DNA of 64,000 bases from Bradyrhizobium barranii subsp. barranii (GCF_017565645.3 NZ_CP086136.1:9469501-9533500), one strand, 5' to 3'. Counted from the first letter of the stretch, positions 8,638 to 20,066 are shown. Program-made: numbers and translations. The notes: a model not told the origin generated them from the sequence alone.

Positions 8638-8790
8638 CGTCGTCCCGGACAAGCGAAGCGCAGATCCGGGACCCATACCCACAGGGCGGGGTTTGGCGAA
8701 GATTCGGTGTGGGAGCTGTGCTTTACACTAGTCCCTGGGGTTATGGGTCCCCGCCCCCGTGCGCAATTGCGCACTAGGCGGGGACGACGG
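8638..8790. repeat. Palindromic intergenic repeat (type B)
   Basis: Outer arms GTCGTCCCGG / GGGGACGAC, inner GGGACCCATA / TTATGGGTCCC, with an internal GGTTTGGCGA box. The right tip carries the nested palindrome GTGCGCAATTGCGCAC (8759-8774). Sibling copies lie at 56071 and 57945. It fills most of the gap between the cytochrome and cyclase genes. Confidence 0.8.
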
Positions 8791-8866
8791 CGAGTGTGTG
8801 TGGCAACGCTTTCAGCCCAACCAAAACTTCGGCGTGGGCTTCCCTCACCCACGCCGATGCGTATCG

Positions 8867-9964
8867 TCACGTAATCGCAATCGGGCAGCCGTTGCTGCCC
8901 GTTGCGCCCTTGATGGGGGCCGGGGTGAAGGAATAGACGAACTGGTATTTCTTGTCGGCGATCAGATCGTCGAAGATCAGGTTCTCGTGGTTGTGGATGC
9001 CGTGCTTGGTCTGCAGCTCGGAGTGGACCACGAAAGCGAGCGACTTGTCGGGATTGGGCACCACCTCGACCGCCCATGTGTCGGCGCCGGTCAGCGCAAG
9101 ATCCTTTTCGACCACCCACTTCGCAGCATCGAGGCCGATGCCCGGCTCGCCGCTGTTGAAGCGATCGTTGTTCTTCATCCACAGCGAGCCCCAGCCGGTG
9201 TGGAACATGATCGCGTCGCCAGGCTTGATGTCGCTCTCGGGAATGTTCTGCTTCGCTAGCGCCGCCTTGATGTCAGCCGAGGTGATCTCCTGCCCCGCAT
9301 CCATCATGCCGCCCTTGAGCGCGACCATGTCGAGCAGATGCGCGCGGGTGAAGATCGGCTTAAGCTTCTCGACGCCAAGCTTCTTGAGCCCGTATGCGTC
9401 GCTAATTTCTGCGGCTGTGAAGCCATTGTAGAATCGCATCTCGCTCTTGTCGCCGTCCTTGCCGAGCTGGATTCCAATATGGCCGAGGCCGTCGAACTGC
9501 GTACCGGTCTGGCCGATCTCGGTGGCCAGGAATTCGTCGTGATAGACCATCTTATTGTCACCGAACGGGCCGCCGGTCGGGCTGCCGGGAATGCGCAGTG
9601 CGAATATACGCGCACCAAACAACGGCATGGCGGCTTCGTAGACGCGGCCGATCTTGTAGATCTTGCCGTCCTTGATCCATTTCGCCGCGTCGAGGACCTT
9701 CGCCGGGGTCATGTGGTTGGATGCGCCGGACTCGTCATCCTTACCCCATTTCGATGGCCACCAGGGCTTGTCGGTGCCCTTGGGCATGGAGGTTGCAGTC
9801 TGCGCCTGGGCCTCACTGATCGGTGCAAGCGCGAACTTGCCGTGCATCGAGCCGGCGAGCGCGGCTCCAGCAACGCCGGCGATGCCTGCGGTGCGGAGCA
9901 GGGTCCGGCGATCCGTCGTGGAGCCGCCGCCGTCTTGATCTACGTTATTGATCTCGTTAGACAT
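8867..9964 (-). CDS. Tat-exported cyclase family protein (kynurenine formamidase-like fold)
   Basis: 365-residue protein of the 'cyclase' (PF04199) family, metal-dependent hydrolases related to bacterial kynurenine formamidase. A twin-arginine signal is present (DRRTLLRTAG, then a hydrophobic run to AQAQ near residue 55). The metal-binding loop, usually HxGTHxDxxxH, appears here as TGTQFDGLGH, so the first His is replaced and one ligand may differ. A later MFHTGWG segment is also typical. The gene is read away from a CobW-type GTPase, and the shared 120-base spacer must hold both promoters. Periplasmic location plus the altered ligand set make the substrate unclear; amide or lactone hydrolysis is the general family activity. 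Confidence 0.8.
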   Translation of the reverse strand: MSNEINNVDQDGGGSTTDRRTLLRTAGIAGVAGAALAGSMHGKFALAPISEAQAQTATSMPKGTDKPWWPSKWGKDDESGASNHMTPAKVLDAAKWIKDGKIYKIGRVYEAAMPLFGARIFALRIPGSPTGGPFGDNKMVYHDEFLATEIGQTGTQFDGLGHIGIQLGKDGDKSEMRFYNGFTAAEISDAYGLKKLGVEKLKPIFTRAHLLDMVALKGGMMDAGQEITSADIKAALAKQNIPESDIKPGDAIMFHTGWGSLWMKNNDRFNSGEPGIGLDAAKWVVEKDLALTGADTWAVEVVPNPDKSLAFVVHSELQTKHGIHNHENLIFDDLIADKKYQFVYSFTPAPIKGATGSNGCPIAIT

Positions 9965-10084
9965 TCCACCCTCCCAGGTTGTGGTCAGAACAATGTCTGA
10001 CTCTAAAATTGTTTCCGCTAGCCTCCTCCTCCGCTACGCTGTTGTCCAGCGACAAAAATAAGACGGCCGACGCGAGAGCTTCCC

Positions 10085-11154
10085 ATGGGCCTGTTCGAAA
10101 GCGATAAATCCGCGCAGCGACTTCCGGTATCGCTGATCACCGGCTTTCTCGGCAGCGGCAAGACCACGCTGCTCAATCGCTTGCTGCGGCACGACGGCAT
10201 GAAGGACAGCGCCGTCATCATCAACGAGTACGGCGAAGTCGGCCTCGACCATCTCCTGGTCGAACGCGTCGACGGCGAAGTCGCCGTGCTTGCGAGCGGA
10301 TGCATCTGCTGCACCATCCGCAGCGACCTGGAGCAGACGCTGCGAGACCTTCTGGTGAAGCGGGACCGCGGCGAGATTCCGCCGTTCCGCCGTATCCTGG
10401 TCGAGACCACCGGGCTCGCCGACCCCGCGCCGATCGTGCAGCTCCTGCTCAACAATCCGCTCGTCTCGCACTTCCTGCGGCTCGACACGGTCGTGACCAC
10501 GGTCGATGCGGTCAACGCGCCGCATCAGCTCGATCGGCAGTATGAGGCGGTGAAACAGGTAGCGTTGGCCGACCGGCTGTTGATCACCAAGAGCGACCTG
10601 GTCGAGGACATCGCGGCGCTTGAGCTGCGTCTGCGGCGGCTCAATCCCGGCGCCAGAATCGAAAGCGTCAGTCACGGCGAGATCGATCCCGCGCAGCTAT
10701 TCGGCGCCGGCCTGATCGATCCCGAGCTGAAAAGGATAGACGTCGAGCGCTGGCTCAACGAGCGGGCCTTCGCGGAACCAGATGCGCACGCGCCGGCCAT
10801 GCGCATCACGATCATCACGCGCACCATGATCATGGCCATCATGATCACGATGCGTCGATCGCGAGCTTCATGCTGGCGTTCGACGAGCCGCTCGACTGGA
10901 TGGCCGTGACGCACTGGCTTGCGCATTTACGCAACGCGCGCGGCCAGGACCTGCTGCGGGTGAAGGGGATCCTCAATCTCCGTGACGAACCGGCGCCGAT
11001 CGTGATCCATGGCGTGCATCACGTCTTCCATCCGCCGGTGGCACTCAGCGGCTGGCCCGACAGCGATCGCCGCTCGCGCATCGTCTTCATCACGCGTGGG
11101 ATCTTGCGCGCGGAAGTGCTTGAGCTCTGGCAGGCGGTTCGCGCCGCAGCGTGA
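10085..11154 (+). pseudogene. CobW/P47K-family metal-chaperone GTPase, frameshifted in the His-rich linker
   Basis: The N-terminal GTPase domain is intact: Walker A GFLGSGKTTLLN (residues ~20), the metal site ASGCICCTI (~77), and the guanine-specificity TKSD. The C-terminal CobW_C domain (11 kDa) continues in another frame from ~10799 to 11154. Between them lies a His-rich linker that only reads as HHDHHAHHDHGHHDHD in the downstream frame. Restoring one base near 10796-10798 (context CGCCGGCCATGCG) joins both halves into about 356 residues, the usual size. As written, the upstream frame ends at 10909 with a nonsense tail. The family inserts or traffics zinc, cobalt or similar metals, using GTP hydrolysis. 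It may be a true mutation or a sequencing error in a short GC run; no slippery heptamer is visible, so programmed shifting is unlikely. Confidence 0.85.
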
Positions 11155-11180
11155 GGCGCGTCGAAATGAGCGACGCTGCT

Positions 11181-11341
11181 CTTACCTCCCCTGGAGGGGG
11201 AGGGTCGATCGCGCGAAGCGCGAGCGGGGTGGGGTGATCTCTCCACGCGGGCACTGTTCGTCGCGGAGGGACCGTCACCCCACCCCGCTACGCATTCCGC
11301 TTCGCTTCATGCGTAGCGACCCTCCCCCTCCAGGGGAGGGT
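11181..11341. repeat. Long palindromic repeat (type E)
   Basis: Arms ACCTCCCCTGGAGGGGGAGG and CCTCCCCCTCCAGGGGAGG are near-perfect inverted copies. Inside them GGGGTGGGGTGA pairs with TCACCCCACCCC, with small GCGCGAAGCGC-like hairpins within the arms. It occupies nearly the whole gap between the convergent CobW and YmdB-like genes, and so could also stop transcription from either side. Confidence 0.8.
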
Positions 11342-11359
11342 GGCCAATACCGCGAGACT

Positions 11360-12184
11360 TCAGCTCAACCAGAATTTCGGCGTCGCTGGCTCCAGCCGGC
11401 CGCCGACGCGCACCGGCGCAATCTTTAGCGCAAGGCCCGTGGCATCGTCCGTCTCGACCGCAACGCCGCTGAGCGTCGCCACGCCCGCGGCCGGCTCGAA
11501 CCGGCCGGAGGGAATCCCCGACGTGAAGCGCCGCAGCGGTTCTTCCTTCTGCATGCCGATGATGGAATCGTAATCGCCGGTCATGCCGGCGTCGGTCATG
11601 TAGGCGGTGCCGCCCGACAGGATCTGGTGGTCGGCGGTCGGCACATGGGTGTGGGTGCCGACGACGAGGCTGGCGCGGCCGTCGCAGAAGAAGCCGATGC
11701 CCTGCTTCTCGCTGGTCGCCTCGCAATGGAAGTCGACGACGATGGCGTCGGCGGCAACGCCGAGCGGACAGGCACCAAGCTCACGCTCGAGCGCGGCAAA
11801 GGGATCGTCGAACGGAGTCATGAAGACGCGGCCGAGCGCGTTGACGACGAGCGCGTGCTTGCCATTCTTGGTCTCCACCAGCGCGGCGCCGCGGCCGGGC
11901 GTGCCGCGCGGGTAGTTCGTCGGCCGCACCAGGCGTTCGGCGCGCTCGATGAACACCAGGGCTTCACGCTGGTCCCAGGAGTGATTGCCGAGCGTCACCG
12001 CGTCGGCCCCGGCATCGAGAAACTCCTGATAGATCGCTTCCGTGATGCCGAAGCCACCGGCGGAATTCTCGCCGTTGACGACGACGAAATCGAGCGACCA
12101 GTCCTTGACCATGCCGGGCAGATATTCCGCGATGGCGTTGCGGCCGCTACGGCCGACGACATCACCCACGAAGAGAATGCGCAA
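11360..12184 (-). CDS. YmdB-like metallophosphoesterase (TIGR00282 family)
   Basis: 274-residue calcineurin-like phosphoesterase of the YmdB family. The metal-binding motifs are in order: GDVVGRSGR at the N-terminus, VNGENSAGG (~40), TLGNHSWDQ (~68), DFHCEATSEK (~150), and GTHTHVPTAD (~178) with TDAGMTGDYDS after it. These are the full set of dimetal ligands, and length is as expected. Bacillus YmdB hydrolyses 2',3'-cyclic nucleotides and influences biofilm and motility decisions. The role in alphaproteobacteria is not established. It overlaps the end of the formyltetrahydrofolate cyclo-ligase gene by 23 bases, so the two are translated from one message downstream of 6S RNA. Confidence 0.9.
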   Translation of the reverse strand: MRILFVGDVVGRSGRNAIAEYLPGMVKDWSLDFVVVNGENSAGGFGITEAIYQEFLDAGADAVTLGNHSWDQREALVFIERAERLVRPTNYPRGTPGRGAALVETKNGKHALVVNALGRVFMTPFDDPFAALERELGACPLGVAADAIVVDFHCEATSEKQGIGFFCDGRASLVVGTHTHVPTADHQILSGGTAYMTDAGMTGDYDSIIGMQKEEPLRRFTSGIPSGRFEPAAGVATLSGVAVETDDATGLALKIAPVRVGGRLEPATPKFWLS

Positions 12185-12758
12185 CTTCAGAACTCCGGAA
12201 ATCGAACACGTCCGATTCCGTTAGCACATAATCCAGCGCGACGTCGTGCGATAGTGCCGGAACCGCCTTGATCTCCTGCGCTGCAAAAGCAAGCCCGATG
12301 CCGACGATCTGCTTGGTCTTGCGCAGATGCGCGAAGGTGTGGTCGTAGTGCCCGGCGCCATAGCCGATGCGATGGCCGAGACGGTCGAAGGCCGCGAGCG
12401 GCGTCAGCATGATGTCGGGGATGACTTCGGCCGCGGCCGGCGACGGCTCGGGAATGCCGAGCGGGCCGAGCATCAGGCGGTCGTTCGGATGGAAGATACG
12501 GAAGACCAGCGACTGGCCGCGGGCGGTGACGCAGGGCAGCGCGAGCTTTGCGCCCGCCTCGGCGAGTGCCTTCATCAGCGGCAGCGGATCGATCTCGCTG
12601 CGGATCGGGGAATAGCCGGAGACGATGCTGCCGGGCAGCAGTTCGAACGGCAGCCCGCGCTTGGCGAGCTTTGCGGCGGCGGCGGTGCGCTTCTTCTCGC
12701 TCAGCGCGTCGCGCGCCGCGAGGGCTTTGGCACGGAGTTCGGCTTTCGAATTGGACAT
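12162..12758 (-). CDS. 5-formyltetrahydrofolate cyclo-ligase
   Basis: 198-residue ATP-dependent enzyme (YgfA/MTHFS family) converting 5-formyl-THF to 5,10-methenyl-THF, recycling folate. Visible family marks are the basic N-terminus with the RAKALAARDALS helix, the SEIDPLPLM segment and the signature RLGHRIGYGAGHYDHTFA (~residue 140). The ATG at 12758 gives the usual length; the frame stays open upstream through the repeat and the 6S RNA, but that extension has no coding character. Its place directly after zapA and 6S RNA repeats the arrangement known from enterobacteria (zapA-ssrS-ygfA). In E. coli ygfA is co-transcribed with 6S RNA and linked to persister formation. The message here carries a type D repeat in its leader. 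Confidence 0.92.
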   Translation of the reverse strand: MSNSKAELRAKALAARDALSEKKRTAAAAKLAKRGLPFELLPGSIVSGYSPIRSEIDPLPLMKALAEAGAKLALPCVTARGQSLVFRIFHPNDRLMLGPLGIPEPSPAAAEVIPDIMLTPLAAFDRLGHRIGYGAGHYDHTFAHLRKTKQIVGIGLAFAAQEIKAVPALSHDVALDYVLTESDVFDFRSSEVAHSLRG

Positions 12759-12793
12759 GCGCGTTTTCCCCCGAAGGCAGAGCCTTGCTCCAC

Positions 12794-12933
12794 TGTCATC
12801 AGCCGCCTTGTGCGCCCTTGCGCACTGGAGCGGGTGATCCAGTATTCCAGAGACGCCAGTGCTAGACCTCGACGCCGCGGCGTACTGGATGCCCCGCCCC
12901 CGTGCGCAATTGCGCACTAGGCGGGGCATGACA
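12794..12933. repeat. Palindromic intergenic repeat (type D, doubly 'filled')
   Basis: Arms run TGTCATCAGCC ... GGGGCATGACA with a central GTGATCCAGTATTCCAGAGACG / GCGGCGTACTGGATGC pair. Both hairpin tips carry the nested module: GTGCGCCCTTGCGCAC near 12810 and GTGCGCAATTGCGCAC near 12902. Sibling copies at 35561 and 60636 lack the module at the corresponding tips. Confidence 0.8.
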
Positions 12934-12993
12934 CCGAGATTGAACCGCAAGCGTGTCGGGGACGCAATTCGACGGGCACGAACCAGAAGGAAG

Positions 12994-13168
12994 AAAAACA
13001 GTGCGAAGCCGCGAACGCCGTTGAAGCACTCGATCCCGGAGTTCCCTACGAAAGTAGGTGGGCACCATATGTCCGAGCCCACGGGCCCGGCCAGGGACAG
13101 TTCCCTAAAGGATCGATAAGGCCCCGGGGATATATGGCTCCTGACGCACGTCGCAGCCTCGCCCGCGC
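12994..13168 (-). ncRNA. ssrS: 6S RNA
   Basis: Non-coding stretch of about 165 bases between zapA and the formyltetrahydrofolate cyclo-ligase gene, the classical 6S locus. Read on the minus strand it folds as expected. A 10-bp closing stem joins GCGAGGCTGC (13162-13153) and GCGGCTTCGC (13012-13003). An inner CGATCC/GGATCG stem follows, then a GTGGGC...GCCCAC hairpin and a CTACTTTCGTAG hairpin in the 3' half of the bubble. A T5 tract (12998-12994) lies just past the closing stem. 6S RNA mimics an open promoter, binds housekeeping RNA polymerase and represses transcription in stationary phase. Exact ends are inferred from the stem and T tract. The identity rests on synteny plus structure. Confidence 0.8.
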
Positions 13169-13221
13169 AATGTAACAACGATACTGACGAACCGCCAGCC
13201 CAACGGGCGGTCCGCCCAAAA

Positions 13222-13605
13222 TCAGCCGATCGCGATCCCGTTGCCCACCGTCCGGTTCAGAACCTGGGTCGACTTCTCGATGCGCTCGGCGGCGGCGTTG
13301 AGCGCATTCACCACGGCGGTCTGGGTCATCCGGGCGCGCTCGACGGCGGCATTGCGGAAATCCCTGAGCTCAGTCAGCTCCTGCTCCATGGTGCGGACGC
13401 GGTTGCCGACGTCGACCAGTTCGTCGCAGACGGTCAGCGCCGCCATCACGGTGAGCCTGGCATCACCGATCTCGCCGAATTTTCCGCGCAGCGACTGAAT
13501 TCGCGTCTCCAGGCTTTCGGCGAGCTTGAGCAGCCGCACCTCCTGGCCCTCCTCGCAGGCCATGCGGTATTGCCGGCCGTTGATGGTGACGTTGATGTGG
13601 CTCAT
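13222..13605 (-). CDS. zapA: Cell division protein ZapA
   Basis: 127-residue ZapA. The N-terminal [19 protein letters not shown] is the beta-strand domain characteristic of ZapA. The rest is a long coiled-coil helix with heptads from about residue 70 to 115 ([19 protein letters not shown]). ZapA binds FtsZ at midcell and bundles its protofilaments. The start codon overlaps the stop of the DUF4164 gene in an ATGA, so the two are coupled; the downstream neighbour is 6S RNA. Slightly longer than enterobacterial ZapA (109 residues), normal for alphaproteobacteria. Confidence 0.92.
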   Translation of the reverse strand: MSHINVTINGRQYRMACEEGQEVRLLKLAESLETRIQSLRGKFGEIGDARLTVMAALTVCDELVDVGNRVRTMEQELTELRDFRNAAVERARMTQTAVVNALNAAAERIEKSTQVLNRTVGNGIAIG

Positions 13606-13892
13606 CCGTCCTCTCCGGTATCGAGCACCGAGCGTATCGTGACGATTGCGGAATCCAGCCGATCGGAGATTTCGCGATTGGTGCGCTCGAGCTTGCGCGC
13701 CTTCACCAGCGCGCCGTCGAGCTCATCGGCAAGCCGCGAGCGATCCGCGCCCAGTGCCTGGATTCGCGCCGCGAGCTCGTTCTCGTCGCGATCGGCATCG
13801 CGCCGCCGCTCCACCGCGCTTTCAAGCGCGTCGAGCGCCGCCATGAGTCTGCGGGTCGCGATCTCGATCTCGACGGCCGAGGACTCCGTCAT
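13602..13892 (-). CDS. DUF4164 coiled-coil protein
   Basis: About 96-residue, almost entirely helical coiled-coil protein: continuous heptads run from [19 protein letters not shown] to the C-terminus with no membrane segment. It matches the DUF4164 family, small coiled-coil proteins encoded next to zapA in Hyphomicrobiales. The position and the 4-base ATGA overlap with zapA suggest a partner in division, possibly analogous to ZapB; that is inference. The start is uncertain: the ATG at 13892 gives the compact coiled coil, while an ATG at 13922 would add ten residues. Neither has a strong ribosome-binding site. Confidence 0.8.
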   Translation of the reverse strand: MTESSAVEIEIATRRLMAALDALESAVERRRDADRDENELAARIQALGADRSRLADELDGALVKARKLERTNREISDRLDSAIVTIRSVLDTGEDG

Positions 13893-14207
13893 CGCAGAGC
13901 TGTTGGAAACGCGATCGTTCATGCAGTCAGCGGCGGAACCTGTGGCCTTGCCCGTGGGGCTTGCCGTCCGGCAAAAGACTCGGTTCGGCAAACGGTTAGA
14001 AGCAGAAATTTACGTGGCAAGCTAGCGGAGCGCAACGCCGCCGCGAAACTATGCACTGCTAAGCAACTTTTACGGCCAAACCGACGTTTGATTGCCTTGG
14101 ACTCCCGGAACCGAGGTGCTATCCCAGCCCAACCTTCCGTGGCCGCCAGGCTCCCCCCACGCGGCCCGCACCACCGCCAAGCGCCTCATTTCAGACGGAT
14201 TTCAGAC

Positions 14208-16193
<1,986 letters not shown>

Positions 16194-16361
16194 GAGTTGA
16201 GCTTGCCAAAAAAAAGGACTACGTAGTCTCTCATATGATCAAGCATCGCCCGGCCGAACCGGGCGTCCGCCCTAAAAAACCCTCGCAGGCGCGCTAAGCG
16301 CGTTGTGCGGGATGATTGGGGTTATCGAACACGTCATTGAACGGTCATAAGGAGATGAAAC

Positions 16362-17369
16362 ATGGCAGTCCGCGTCGGAATTAACGGTTTTGGCCGCATC
16401 GGCCGCAACATCCTGCGGGCTATTGCCGAGTCTGGCCGCAAGGACATCGAGGTCGTCGGCATCAACGACCTCGGCCCGGTCGAGACCAACGCGCACCTCC
16501 TTCGCTTCGACAGCGTCCATGGCCGCTTCCCCGGCACCGTGACCGTCGATGGCGACTCCATCAACCTCGGCGGCGGCAAGATCAAGGTGACCGCCGAGCG
16601 CGATCCCTCGAAGCTGCCCTGGAAGGATCTCGGCGTCGACATCGCGATGGAATGCACCGGCATCTTCACCGCGAAGGACAAGGCGTCCGCGCATCTCACC
16701 GCCGGCGCCAAGCGCGTTCTCGTTTCCGCGCCCGCCGACGGCGCCGACGCCACCATCGTCTACGGCGTCAACCACGACACGCTGACCAAGGATCACCTGG
16801 TCGTCTCCAACGGCTCCTGCACCACCAACTGCCTCGCGCCGGTCGCCAAGGTGCTGAACGACCTGGTCGGCATCGAGACCGGCTTCATGACCACGATCCA
16901 CGCCTACACCGGCGACCAGCCGACGCTGGACACGCTACACAAGGATCTCTACCGCGGCCGTGCGGCGGCGATGTCGATGATCCCGACCTCGACCGGCGCG
17001 GCGAAGGCAATCGGCCTCGTGCTCCCGGAACTCAAGGGCAAGCTCGACGGCGTCTCGATCCGCGTGCCGTCCCCGAACGTCTCGGTCATCGACCTCAAGA
17101 TCGTCGCCAAGCGCGCCACCGACGCCAAGGAAATCAACGCGGCGATGAAGCGGGCCTCCGAGCAGCAGCTCAAGGGCATTCTCGGCTATACCAATCAGCC
17201 GAACGTCTCGATCGACTTCAACCACGATCCGCACTCCTCGACCTTCCACGAGGACCAGACCAAGGTGCAGAACGGCACGCTGGTGCGCGTGATGTCCTGG
17301 TACGACAACGAGTGGGGCTTCTCGAACCGCATGGCGGACACCGCCGTCGCGTTCGCGAAGGTGATCTAA
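16362..17369 (+). CDS. gap: Glyceraldehyde-3-phosphate dehydrogenase (type I)
   Basis: 335-residue NAD(P)-dependent dehydrogenase oxidising glyceraldehyde-3-phosphate to 1,3-bisphosphoglycerate. The Rossmann N-terminus [14 protein letters not shown] and the active-site box [13 protein letters not shown] are intact; the catalytic Cys is residue ~153. The partner His lies in [10 protein letters not shown]. The C-terminal [12 protein letters not shown] is the usual conserved strand. AAGGAG lies ten bases before the ATG. It lies 168 bases after tkt. The hairpin CGCCCGG/CCGGGCG at about 16248-16266 in that gap lacks a T tract, so it is not an obvious terminator. It precedes pgk, from which it is separated by a type A repeat. 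Confidence 0.97.
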   Translation: MAVRVGINGFGRIGRNILRAIAESGRKDIEVVGINDLGPVETNAHLLRFDSVHGRFPGTVTVDGDSINLGGGKIKVTAERDPSKLPWKDLGVDIAMECTGIFTAKDKASAHLTAGAKRVLVSAPADGADATIVYGVNHDTLTKDHLVVSNGSCTTNCLAPVAKVLNDLVGIETGFMTTIHAYTGDQPTLDTLHKDLYRGRAAAMSMIPTSTGAAKAIGLVLPELKGKLDGVSIRVPSPNVSVIDLKIVAKRATDAKEINAAMKRASEQQLKGILGYTNQPNVSIDFNHDPHSSTFHEDQTKVQNGTLVRVMSWYDNEWGFSNRMADTAVAFAKVI

Positions 17370-17374
17370 CTCCG

Positions 17375-17502
17375 CTCTCGTGTCCCGGACGCGATGCAGC
17401 GTGAAACGCTGCGTCGCAGATCCGGGACCCATGTCCCTCCAGCGTAGGTCCCGGTTCTGCGCGGCGGCACTCCGCGCCGCTTTGCGCCCGGGACAAGAGA
17501 GT
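17375..17502. repeat. Palindromic repeat (type A) between gap and pgk
   Basis: Arms CTCTCGTGTCCCGGACGC and GCGCCCGGGACAAGAGAG are inverted copies. The element begins six bases after the gap stop and ends six bases before pgk, so its right arm supplies the GAGAG that serves as the pgk ribosome-binding region. Siblings lie at 33921, 52742 and, as a half copy, 39290. Confidence 0.8.
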
Positions 17503-17507
17503 GTCCG

Positions 17508-18704
17508 ATGACCAACAAATTCCGCACCCTCGACGACGTCGATGTGAAGGGCAAGCGCGTGCTGCTGCGCGTCGATCTCAACGTGCCCATGGACAACGGG
17601 CGCGTCAGCGACGCAACCCGGCTCGAGCGCGTTGCGCCGACCATCACCGAAATTTCGGACAAGGGCGGCAAGGTCATCCTGCTCGCGCATTTCGGCCGGC
17701 CGAAGGGACGCGACCCCAAGGAGTCGCTCAAGCCGGTTGCTGAAGCGCTGTCGAAGGTCGTGAACAGGCCCGTCGCCTTCGCCGACGACTGTGTCGGCGA
17801 GCCCGCGGCCACGGCCGTGGCGGCGCTGAAGGATGGCGACATCCTGTGCCTGGAAAATACCCGCTTCCACAAGGAAGAGGAAAAGAACGATCCCGCCTTC
17901 GTCGCGGAGTTGGCGAAACTCGGCGACATCTGGGTCAATGACGCCTTCTCGGCCGCGCACCGCGCCCATGCCACGACCGAAGGCCTCGGCCACAAGCTGC
18001 CGGCCTATGCCGGCCGCACCATGCAGGCCGAGCTCGTCGCGCTGGAGAAGGCGCTGGGTTCGCCGACCAAGCCCGTCATCGCGATCATCGGCGGCGCCAA
18101 GGTCTCGACCAAGATCGATCTGCTCGAAAACCTCGTGACCAAGGTCGACGCGCTCGTGATCGGCGGCGGCATGGCCAACACCTTCCTGCACGCCCAGGGC
18201 GTTGGGATCGGCAAGTCGCTGGCCGAGAAGGATCTCGCCGCGACGGCGATCCGCATCATGGAGAAGGCGGAAGCCGCCAATTGCGCGATCATCCTGCCGG
18301 TCGACGCCACCGTCGCCTATCATTTCGCGGCGAACGCGCCCTCGCATGCCTACGGGCTCGATGCGATCCCGGCCGACGGCATGATCCTCGACGTCGGCCC
18401 GCAATCGATCGCGCGTGTCCACGCCGCCATCGACGACGCTGCCACGCTGGTCTGGAACGGACCGCTCGGCGCCTTCGAGATGCAGCCCTTCGACCGCGGA
18501 ACCGTGTCGGCGGCCAAGCATGCCGCCGAGCGCACCAAGGCCAAGAAGCTGATCTCGATCGCGGGCGGCGGCGACACGGTCGCGGCGCTCAACCAGGCCC
18601 ATGTGGCCGGTCAATTCACTTATGTCTCGACCGCCGGTGGCGCATTTCTTGAATGGATGGAAGGCAAGCCCCTTCCCGGCGTCGAAGTTCTGCGCACCAA
18701 GTAA
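17508..18704 (+). CDS. pgk: Phosphoglycerate kinase
   Basis: 398-residue glycolytic/Calvin kinase transferring phosphate between 1,3-bisphosphoglycerate and ADP. Visible motifs are the N-terminal substrate-binding [34 protein letters not shown], and [12 protein letters not shown]; the C-terminal nucleotide domain has [15 protein letters not shown] and ends with [14 protein letters not shown]. Length and motif set are normal. It lies between gap and the class II aldolase. The leader of pgk is formed by the end of a palindromic repeat, so its translation may be sensitive to that hairpin. The ATG at 17508 is the only sensible start. Confidence 0.97.
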   Translation: MTNKFRTLDDVDVKGKRVLLRVDLNVPMDNGRVSDATRLERVAPTITEISDKGGKVILLAHFGRPKGRDPKESLKPVAEALSKVVNRPVAFADDCVGEPAATAVAALKDGDILCLENTRFHKEEEKNDPAFVAELAKLGDIWVNDAFSAAHRAHATTEGLGHKLPAYAGRTMQAELVALEKALGSPTKPVIAIIGGAKVSTKIDLLENLVTKVDALVIGGGMANTFLHAQGVGIGKSLAEKDLAATAIRIMEKAEAANCAIILPVDATVAYHFAANAPSHAYGLDAIPADGMILDVGPQSIARVHAAIDDAATLVWNGPLGAFEMQPFDRGTVSAAKHAAERTKAKKLISIAGGGDTVAALNQAHVAGQFTYVSTAGGAFLEWMEGKPLPGVEVLRTK

Positions 18705-18756
18705 TCAGTCGGCCTTTTAAGTCGGCCTTGCAGGCCCAAACCGGAGAAAAAGACAG

Positions 18757-19824
18757 ATGGCTCGGATCACGTTACGTCAATTGCTCGACCATGCAGCGGA
18801 GAACGATTACGGCGTACCGGCCTTCAACATCAACAACATGGAGCAGGCGCTGGCGATCATGGACGCGGCCAACACGGTCGACGCGCCCGTCATCATCCAG
18901 GCCTCGCGCGGCGCGCGCTCCTACGCCAACGACATCATGCTCAAGCACATGATGGACGCGGTGACCGAGATCTATCCGCACATTCCGGTCTGCGTGCATC
19001 TCGACCACGGCAACGAGGCCGCGACCTGCATGACCGCGATCCAGGCCGGCTTCACCTCCGTCATGATGGACGGCTCGCTCAAGGCCGACGGCAAGAGCCC
19101 GGCCGACTGGACCTACAATGTCGGCGTCACCAAGACCGTGACCGACATGGCCCATCTCGGCGGCATCTCGGTCGAGGGCGAACTCGGCGTGCTCGGCTCG
19201 CTCGAGACAGGCATGGGTGACAAGGAAGACGGCCACGGCGCCGAAGGCAAGCTGAGCCACGACCAGCTCCTGACCAATCCGGACGAGGCCGTGAAGTTCG
19301 TCCAGGAGACCAAGGTGGACGCGCTCGCGATCGCGATGGGCACCTCGCATGGCGCCTACAAATTCACCCGCAAGCCCGACGGCGACATCCTCGCCATGAA
19401 GGTGATCGAGGAGATCCACCGCAAGTTGCCGAACACGCATCTGGTGATGCACGGCTCCTCGTCGGTGCCGCAGGACCTCCAGGACATCATCAACGAGTTC
19501 GGCGGCAAGATGAAGCCGACCTGGGGCGTGCCGGTCGCCGAGATCCAGCGCGGCATCAAGAACGGCGTGCGCAAGATCAACATCGACACCGACAACCGCA
19601 TGGCCATGACCGGCCAGATCCGCAAGGTGTTCAAGGAGCACCCGGAAGAGTTCGATCCGCGCAAGTACCTGAAGCCCGCCATGGAAGCCATGACCAAGCT
19701 GTGCAAGCAGCGGCTCCAGGAGTTCAATACCGCAGGCCAGGCCTCCAAGTTCAAGAAGGTCCTGACCCCCGCCGAGATGGCCAAGCGCTACGCCAAGGGC
19801 GAGCTGGATCCGAAGGTGGCGTAA
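18757..19824 (+). CDS. fba: Class II fructose-bisphosphate aldolase
   Basis: 355-residue zinc-dependent aldolase (CbbA/Calvin subtype) that splits or forms fructose-1,6-bisphosphate. Zinc-binding and catalytic segments are present: [11 protein letters not shown] (~residue 85), [10 protein letters not shown], the GTSHGAYKF box (~210) and HGSSSVPQ (~240). The loop [24 protein letters not shown] provides phosphate binding. The ATG has GGAG ten bases upstream. It follows pgk by 52 bases, likely in one transcript. A second, class I aldolase gene follows 240 bases downstream past a repeat, giving two mechanistically different enzymes for the same reaction side by side. Confidence 0.96.
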   Translation: MARITLRQLLDHAAENDYGVPAFNINNMEQALAIMDAANTVDAPVIIQASRGARSYANDIMLKHMMDAVTEIYPHIPVCVHLDHGNEAATCMTAIQAGFTSVMMDGSLKADGKSPADWTYNVGVTKTVTDMAHLGGISVEGELGVLGSLETGMGDKEDGHGAEGKLSHDQLLTNPDEAVKFVQETKVDALAIAMGTSHGAYKFTRKPDGDILAMKVIEEIHRKLPNTHLVMHGSSSVPQDLQDIINEFGGKMKPTWGVPVAEIQRGIKNGVRKINIDTDNRMAMTGQIRKVFKEHPEEFDPRKYLKPAMEAMTKLCKQRLQEFNTAGQASKFKKVLTPAEMAKRYAKGELDPKVA

Positions 19825-19845
19825 GGCCTTCAGCCACATCCTCCC

Positions 19846-19964
19846 GTCATTCCGGGACACGCGAAGCGTGGGCTATGATGCGCAATTGCGCATCTGAGAA
19901 TCCATAACCACAGCCTGGGGTTATGGATTCCGGGCCTGCGCCTTTCGGCGCATCCCGGAATGAC
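19846..19964. repeat. Palindromic repeat (type C) between the two aldolase genes
   Basis: Arms GTCATTCCGGGACACGCGAAGCG / CGCATCCCGGAATGAC, inner AGAATCCATAACCACAG / TTATGGATTCCGGG. It contains the nested palindrome GATGCGCAATTGCGCATC at 19879-19896. The sibling at 39108 also carries the module. Confidence 0.8.
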
Positions 19965-20066
19965 AGAGGGCCCCCTTTTACCCTGCGACGAACGTTAACT
20001 CGGCAATTGCCCGAGAACGGTCTATTTTCACAGGCAAGGGCAGAATCGTTTTGGGAGGACCTCTCG

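Noticed and set aside
12759..13178. Upstream extension of the formyltetrahydrofolate cyclo-ligase frame
   Set aside because: It would read through a palindromic repeat and the 6S RNA; the family length is met from the ATG at 12758.
16935..18614. 559-codon minus-strand frame opposite gap and pgk
   Set aside because: Antisense shadow of two conserved genes; no domain can be recognised.
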